A stretch of 64,000 bases of DNA. Origin: Paenibacillus antri (GTDB lineage Bacteria > Bacillota > Bacilli > Paenibacillales > YIM-B00363). The notes below the pieces were generated by a model that ran no database searches, was not told the DNA's origin, and worked only from the letters and a program-made list of their open reading frames with translations. The stretch is taken from the NCBI RefSeq assembly GCF_005765165.1, contig NZ_VCIW01000008.1, positions 1-64,000 on the forward strand, written 5' to 3'. The stretch's first letter is position 1; every line of letters starts with the position of its first letter. The translations under genes and the position numbers were made by a program. Positions 59,458 through 64,000 of this stretch are shown in pieces.

Positions 59458-60099
59458 TTGGAAAAGGTGACCGTCATGATCGTCGAGGATCAGGAAATCA
59501 TTCGAAAAAGCTTAGGCATCGTCCTAAACCTCCAACCCGATCTCGAGGTCGTCGCGATGGCGGCGAACGGCGAGGAGGCGGTCGCGTTCGCGGCCCGATT
59601 CGTCCCGTCCGTCATTCTGATGGACATCCAGATGCCGGTCATGGACGGCGTGCGCGCGACGGAGCTGATTAAGAAGGCGCAGCCCGACGCCAAGGTCATC
59701 ATGCTGACGACGTTCCAAGATGCGGAGGTGGTGTCCGATGCGCTGCAGGCGGGAGCCGAGGGTTACATTCTGAAGGCGATCGACCCGATCGACCTGGCAT
59801 CGGCGATCCGGCTCGTCAGCCGCGGCGAAACGATGATTTCCCGGGAAGTCGCCAAAGCGCTCTTCGCCCGTTCGCTCGCGGCGCCGGCCGCTCCCAAGGA
59901 ATCGGAGTACGGATTAACGGAGCGAGAGATGCAGGTGTTGACCTGTATCTCCCACGGACTTCCAAACCGCGGCATCGCGGAGAAGCTCTTCCTCTCGGAA
60001 GGCACCGTAAAAAATTATATTTCCAGCATCTATTCGAAGCTGAACGTACCGAACCGTGCATCGGCTCTGAAGAAAGCGTCGGAGGAGAAGCTGTTATGA
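59458..60099 (+). CDS. Response regulator, NarL/LuxR family
   Basis: A 213-aa regulator: receiver (1-120) with IVEDQE, phospho-Asp in VILMDIQMPVMDG and Lys in YILKAIDP; LuxR HTH (about 145-205, LTEREMQVLTCISHG, NRGIAEKLFLSEGTVKNYIS). The TTG start at 59458 has AAGGAGG at ideal distance and lies 14 nt after the kinase stop. Likely targets are its own promoter and the divergent hydrolase operon, where phased AAGTCA sites occur. Confidence 0.95.
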   Translation: MEKVTVMIVEDQEIIRKSLGIVLNLQPDLEVVAMAANGEEAVAFAARFVPSVILMDIQMPVMDGVRATELIKKAQPDAKVIMLTTFQDAEVVSDALQAGAEGYILKAIDPIDLASAIRLVSRGETMISREVAKALFARSLAAPAAPKESEYGLTEREMQVLTCISHGLPNRGIAEKLFLSEGTVKNYISSIYSKLNVPNRASALKKASEEKLL

Positions 60100-60102
60100 A
60101 GC

Positions 60103-60423
60103 TCATCCCCCCGCCAGTTCCTTCTCGTAGACGACGATCGTACCGTCGGGGTTAAGTCCGGTTTTCCGAAACCCCTTCCGCGTCCAGAAGGCGTGCGCGG
60201 GGTCGTTGTCCGTCAACACCCCGATTTTGTACGAACGCACGCCGCGCTCTTGCAGCCGTTGTTCGAAATCCGCGAGCGCCCTGCTCCCATATCCTTCGCC
60301 GTGAAGCTCCCCGCGAATCTGCAGCAGCCCCAGCCAGGTTCGGCCGTCGCGCGGGTTCGTCATCAAGTCGGCGATCGCCTTCTCCTCTTCGATCCGCTCT
60401 TCGGACGACGGAAACCACTCCAT
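60103..60423 (-). CDS. Short GNAT-family acetyltransferase
   Basis: A 106-aa protein covering only the acetyl-CoA-binding half of a GNAT fold: LLQIRGELHGEGYGSRALAD (motif A, with QxxGxG/A-type loop HGEGYG), then VLTDNDPAHAFWTRKGFRKTG (motif B with the N…A…FY-type helix). Usual GNATs are about 145-170 aa, so the N-terminal strands are reduced. ATG at 60423 has AAAGGAG upstream and other frames give no missing N-terminus, so it is either a compact functional enzyme or a truncated gene. It converges on the response regulator with a 3-bp gap. Confidence 0.7.
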   Translation of the reverse strand: MEWFPSSEERIEEEKAIADLMTNPRDGRTWLGLLQIRGELHGEGYGSRALADFEQRLQERGVRSYKIGVLTDNDPAHAFWTRKGFRKTGLNPDGTIVVYEKELAGG

Positions 60424-60525
60424 CTGCTTTTGCTCCTTTAAATTTCCATATGCAGGAAACCCATCTCATGCACGGACGTATACTTACATCATAACTCCGA
60501 CTCGCTTCGGGAATGGAGGGATCGA

Positions 60526-60789
60526 ATGTATTTTTTATTTTGGACGCTCGTGTTGGTCGTAGGGATTTATTTTCTGTTCCAGAACCGAGACCATCAGGAA
60601 GAATGGTTAGTATTGAAACTTCTAGGATATTACATCTTGGGAAGCTTCTACTTGAACCTGAACGGCCTCGTGCTTCCGCTCGGCTTCGCGGTCAGCTTGT
60701 TCCTGAAGCCAAGGGAAAACCGGGGCGTGAAACGAGGCGCCGCCGTCTTCGGTCTCGTCATGATGATCATCGGGTTAATCCTCCGTTGA
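60526..60789 (+). CDS. Small membrane protein of unknown function
   Basis: An 87-aa protein with three predicted membrane segments: residues 2-18 (YFLFWTLVLVVGIYFLF), 30-57 (LLGYYILGSFYLNLNGLVLP and on) and 69-86 (AAVFGLVMMIIGLIL), separated by charged loops (QNRDHQEE; KPRENRGVKRG). GGAGGG is 7 nt upstream of the ATG. It stands alone, divergent from the GNAT gene and convergent with the lipoprotein operon. I do not recognise its family. Confidence 0.75.
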   Translation: MYFLFWTLVLVVGIYFLFQNRDHQEEWLVLKLLGYYILGSFYLNLNGLVLPLGFAVSLFLKPRENRGVKRGAAVFGLVMMIIGLILR

Positions 60790-60792
60790 ACA

Positions 60793-60828
60793 AACGGGGG
60801 CGAAGCCGTCTCCGGCTCGCCCCCGTTC
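60793..60828. terminator. Bidirectional terminator
   Basis: AACGGGGGCGA / TCGCCCCCGTT stem with an inner AGCCG/CGGCT helix, between the convergent small membrane protein and lipoprotein genes. T-runs are short on both sides. Confidence 0.7.
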
Positions 60829-60832
60829 CGCG

Positions 60833-61642
60833 TTACGAACGCTTCTCGACGTTCACGACATAGTCGACCGTGAACACCTCGCCGCGATGCTGGAACTGTC
60901 CCCAAATCTTATAGATCCCCGCCTTCGGGAACGTCGTCTCGAACTTCGCCTCCGGCCCGGTCCCCTGATCCGCTTCGGCGTGAACGTGCACGTATCGTTC
61001 GCCGTCCTCCGACAGCACGACGACATGTCCGATCGCGCCGAGATACGGCTCCAAGTCGGAGATCGGCTCGCCGGATGCCTCGTCCGCGATCGCGAACGTC
61101 AGCGTCGCCTCCTCGTCCTCGACCAACCCTTCCGCCGCGAGCGAGACTCGTTTCCCCGCGACGACCGAGTTCAAGCTCTCGCTGGGAACGACGGCTTGCG
61201 GCGCGGCCGGCGCGCCGCCGACCTCCGCCCATGTCAGCTTCGTCATCGCATCGCCGTCGGTCGGCTTGAAGTCGGCGATGAGCCGGTACGCTCCTCCCGC
61301 CGGGAAGACGTTCGAAATTTCGAAGACGCCTTCTCCCTTATACTCCGGATGAATGTGATTGAAGTACGATAAGTCCTTGCTCACGACGATCAGGTGCAGC
61401 AGCTTCTCGTGGTTCAGGTCGAACGCCTCGACGGGCTTCCCTTCCTTCGTCGCAAGCTCGAGCCGAATCGACGCGTCTTCTCCCGCATCCCCTTCTACGG
61501 CCCAAGCCGCTTCCACGGAATCCGCCATCAATCGATCGCTCGCCACGGCCACTTCCTCGGTTTCCCAAGACGTCTGGGCGCCGCCGCAGCCGGTCAGCGC
61601 AAGCGAGATCGCCGCCGTAATAACCATTCCTAATTTATTCAT
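60833..61642 (-). CDS. Lipoprotein with two His-rich beta-sandwich domains
   Basis: A 269-aa lipoprotein: signal peptide with lipobox LTGC (Cys19), then two related domains. Domain A (about 60-130) has HLIVVSKDLSYFNHIHPEYKG and domain B (about 180-265) has GHVVVLSEDGERYVHVHAEADQ followed by KAGIYKIWGQFQHRGEVFTV. Each carries a H(I/V)H motif at the same place plus a conserved first-strand His, which suggests a metal site (copper or similar), by inference. ATG at 61642 overlaps the permease stop by 8 nt, so it is translated with the FtsX-type transporter and may be its outer-face partner. Confidence 0.8.
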   Translation of the reverse strand: MNKLGMVITAAISLALTGCGGAQTSWETEEVAVASDRLMADSVEAAWAVEGDAGEDASIRLELATKEGKPVEAFDLNHEKLLHLIVVSKDLSYFNHIHPEYKGEGVFEISNVFPAGGAYRLIADFKPTDGDAMTKLTWAEVGGAPAAPQAVVPSESLNSVVAGKRVSLAAEGLVEDEEATLTFAIADEASGEPISDLEPYLGAIGHVVVLSEDGERYVHVHAEADQGTGPEAKFETTFPKAGIYKIWGQFQHRGEVFTVDYVVNVEKRS

Positions 61643-64000
61643 ATCGCAATGCCTCGCTTAACGGAGTTTTCGCGGCGCGGGACGCCGGGGTGAAGCTGGA
61701 CAGCAGACTGACGAGCAATCCGAACGCGCAAACCGCGGACAGAATCGCCCAGGAGATGCCGAATCGGTACGTCAACGTGTTGATGGACATGAACGTCGAC
61801 GTCATGTAGATGAGCAGGATGCCGAACGCGCAGCCGATGACGGTCGCGGCGAGACCGATGCCGAACCCTTCCAGCATGACCATGCGGATCAGCTGGCCTC
61901 GCGTCACGCCGACGGCGCGCATCATGCCGAGCTCCCGCACGCGCTCCATAATGTTCATCAGCATCGTATTCGTAATGCCGATGCCCGAGATGACGATCGA
62001 GAGAACGATCAGGAAGTTGACGACGCTGAACGATCCCGTGTACGTCGCGCCGACGACCGACACCCAGTCCTCCGGGCCGAACATCGATTCGATGCGGGCG
62101 CCGAAGCGGTCGAACACATTTTCCCGAAGCTGCAGCGGAGAGATCCGATCGTCCTTCAGCACGAGCGCGTTCCGTTCGTACTTCAATCCGAAATGGCCGC
62201 GGAACGCTCCGTCTCCCATGAACGCGCCGAACCCGTTGTTCTTCATCGTCTCGACGGCGCCGACGACCGTGAACGGACGCGGCCCCGCCAGCGTATCGAG
62301 CGTAATCGTCTCCCCGATCTCGCCGCCCCATACCTCAAGCGCGACGCGGTCCATGAGCAGCTCGTCGTCGCCCAATCTTCCGATCCACGCGCTCTGCGCT
62401 TCCCCGCCCGCCGTAAACAGCGGGAACCGGTCGATCCACTCCGCCCCGACGCCGTACACGGGCAGGTTGCGCTTCTTTCCGTTCAGCTCCCAGACCGCGA
62501 GATGCAGCGGGTACGTCTGCGCGTCCGCGACGCCTTCCGTCGCCCGCAGTTCGTCGAGGTCGGTCGGCTCGATATGATGCAGCATCACGTCCAGGTTGCC
62601 GCCGTAGGAAGCGTGGATGACTCGTTCATACGTCTGAATTAGAGCGGAATTGAGCGAGCTCATCAACAGCACCATCGCGATGCCGAGGCACAGGACGACC
62701 GACGTCATCGAGGTGCGGCCGAGGTTGCGCTCGAGATTGCGGGACGCCACGACGCCGCCGAAGCCGAACAGCGCCCGGTACGCCGGCTTCAACAGCGCGG
62801 CGAACGCCTTGAACAGGAACGGGAATACGAGCGCGACGCCGAGCAGCAGCGGCACGACCAGCAGCAGATGCTTGATGAACAATGCGGAGACGATCAAGAG
62901 CGCGCCGACCGCGCCCCGCCAACGCGGCAGCTTCGAGCTCGATGCGGCGGTTTCCTTCAACGCCGCGATCACGCTCACCTTGCCGGCCTGCCGAATCGGA
63001 GCCAGCGACGCCGCGATCGGCACGACGATCCCCGCCGCGATCGAGACGACCAGCCCCTTCGCAAGCTCCATGCCGCTATCGTCGTATACCCCGAAGATCA
63101 TGAAGATGACGGACTTCAACAGCAGCGCCAGCCCATACCCGATGATCGCCCCTACGGCCGTCCCCGCCGCCGACAGCAGCAGCACCTCGTACAATACGAA
63201 CCTGCGGAGCTGCCCGGGCGTATATCCGATCGTCTTCAGCGCGGCGAACTCGTTCTTGCGCTCTTGAATACTAACGTACAAGCTGTTGAAAATGACGAAC
63301 GCGCTCAGCGCGATCCCGAGACACCCGGCGATATACAGCGCCAGGAAGAACGTATCCGCGTCTTTGAACTGCGCTTCCATATTGAGGAGGACCGGCTGCA
63401 GGTAGACGCTGTCGTCCTTCTTGACCAGCTCGTCGAACCGCGCCTCCGCCTGCGCCGCGTCCGTCCCGGGCAGCAGCTTGATCTGCACGCTCTCGATCTC
63501 GCCGGTTCGCTCGAACCATTCCTGGACGAGATGGAGCGGCACGGCCACCGTCCAAGGATGATACTTCGCCATCATCCAGCTCGACGGACCCATCAAATCT
63601 GCCGTATACCGCACGATCGCGTCGATGCGGACCTGCTGAACGCCCGCATCCGTCTCGATCGCGATCGGGTCGCCCACCTTCGCGTTCCAGACGCCGGCCG
63701 TCCGGTCGGTAATGACCGCGCCGTCCCCGGTCAGCGTGCCTTCGACGACCTTGTATCCGGTCAGCGGCGTATCCAGTCGGCTGTAGCCTTTCAGATCGAC
63801 GCGTTTTTGGATCGCGGCGATGTCTTCGTTTTCCAAGACGAGGTTGGTCGCCTGTTTCATCGTCGCGATCGAGACCGCGCCTTCGATATGCTGGACGTCG
63901 TGCAGCACGTCGCCGGAGAAGTACGGTTCGGTTCCGTTGATCGAGAAGTCCGCCTTGCCGAACGCCGCCTTCATATAGAGCGGGAACGCCTTCTTCGCGG
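61635..64000 (-). CDS. FtsX/MacB-type ABC transporter permease (partial, 5' end outside window)
   Basis: At least 787 residues of a large ABC permease with two FtsX-like domains. The first FtsX block (about GCLGIALSAFVIFNSLYVSI, KNEFAALKTIGYTPGQLRRF) and the second (VLSIVISGIGITNTMLMNIM, ERVRELGMMRAVGVTRGQLIRM) are each preceded by a MacB-like extracytoplasmic domain; about nine to ten helices in total. The frame is open to the window edge, so the Met at 63974 is not necessarily the start. Permeases of this kind work with a separate ATPase, expected just beyond 64000, in lipoprotein release or peptide/antibiotic resistance. The downstream lipoprotein gene overlaps its stop. Confidence 0.92.
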   Translation of the reverse strand, partial: AKKAFPLYMKAAFGKADFSINGTEPYFSGDVLHDVQHIEGAVSIATMKQATNLVLENEDIAAIQKRVDLKGYSRLDTPLTGYKVVEGTLTGDGAVITDRTAGVWNAKVGDPIAIETDAGVQQVRIDAIVRYTADLMGPSSWMMAKYHPWTVAVPLHLVQEWFERTGEIESVQIKLLPGTDAAQAEARFDELVKKDDSVYLQPVLLNMEAQFKDADTFFLALYIAGCLGIALSAFVIFNSLYVSIQERKNEFAALKTIGYTPGQLRRFVLYEVLLLSAAGTAVGAIIGYGLALLLKSVIFMIFGVYDDSGMELAKGLVVSIAAGIVVPIAASLAPIRQAGKVSVIAALKETAASSSKLPRWRGAVGALLIVSALFIKHLLLVVPLLLGVALVFPFLFKAFAALLKPAYRALFGFGGVVASRNLERNLGRTSMTSVVLCLGIAMVLLMSSLNSALIQTYERVIHASYGGNLDVMLHHIEPTDLDELRATEGVADAQTYPLHLAVWELNGKKRNLPVYGVGAEWIDRFPLFTAGGEAQSAWIGRLGDDELLMDRVALEVWGGEIGETITLDTLAGPRPFTVVGAVETMKNNGFGAFMGDGAFRGHFGLKYERNALVLKDDRISPLQLRENVFDRFGARIESMFGPEDWVSVVGATYTGSFSVVNFLIVLSIVISGIGITNTMLMNIMERVRELGMMRAVGVTRGQLIRMVMLEGFGIGLAATVIGCAFGILLIYMTSTFMSINTLTYRFGISWAILSAVCAFGLLVSLLSSFTPASRAAKTPLSEALRYE

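Noticed and set aside
60152-60469. Alternative minus frame as the missing N-terminus of the GNAT protein
   Set aside because: Its translation does not resemble GNAT beta strands, and the 60423 ATG has a good ribosome binding site, so a frameshift is not supported.

Overview
The window is a GC-rich chromosomal segment from a Paenibacillaceae-type Firmicute (Paenibacillus/Cohnella-like). The signs are the 5' end of a 16S rRNA gene on the minus strand at the left edge, strong AGGAGG-type ribosome binding sites with frequent GTG and TTG starts, a perfect CIRCE element, an S-layer-homology surface protein, copper-amine-oxidase-type stalk domains, and many glycoside hydrolases with AraC, ROK and RpiR regulators. 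I see 46 protein genes, about 18 hairpin terminators and several regulatory sites. I found no tRNA, CRISPR array, insertion sequence, phage region or replication origin.

Layout. 1-425: 16S start and its leader with two tandem promoters. 0.4-8.2 kb: a giant secreted SLH protein. 8.4-12.2 kb: htpG under a CIRCE operator whose promoter lies inside the preceding TPR gene, then a YhdH/YhfP oxidoreductase. 12.5-16.6 kb: a MarR plus asymmetric heterodimeric ABC exporter operon. 16.7-19 kb: a membrane diguanylate cyclase followed by a noncoding array of five 125-bp repeats. 19-26.4 kb: ROK kinase, membrane-anchored Mrr-like nuclease, zinc-ribbon protein, TetR, DrrAB-type transporter, double-HTH MerR, glycerol-1-phosphate dehydrogenase (AraM) and a DUF2500 protein. 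26.5-38.1 kb: stalk/BNR secreted protein, GH42 beta-galactosidase with divergent AraC, OYE-type reductase, Lrp regulator, GH2 beta-mannosidase and a serine hydrolase. 38.2-43.5 kb: a small kinase-like protein, the ycnJ-ycnI copper operon, and a divergent histidine kinase, response regulator and PRTase-like operon. 43.6-54 kb: a secreted GH27 enzyme with many X2 and sandwich modules, a four-gene nanE-rpiR-ROK-(alpha/alpha)6 operon, and sucrose phosphorylase. 54-60.1 kb: an operon of serine hydrolase, DUF4097 and two CPBP membrane proteases, divergent from a second two-component system. 60.1-64 kb: short GNAT, small membrane protein, and a lipoprotein/FtsX-type ABC permease operon running off the right edge.

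How the genes work together. Much of the window concerns plant or glycan polysaccharide use: galactosides (GH42, GH27), mannosides (GH2), amino sugars (nanE/ROK/RpiR) and sucrose. The rest is mainly envelope biology and export. The most unusual items are the 125-bp array with ten covarying TCAAWNWTTGA palindromes, the serine hydrolase-DUF4097-CPBP-CPBP operon facing a two-component system with 17-bp-phased half-sites, the unassigned (alpha/alpha)6 enzyme in the ManNAc operon, and a two-component/PRTase operon standing divergent to the copper operon where no YcnK repressor is seen.
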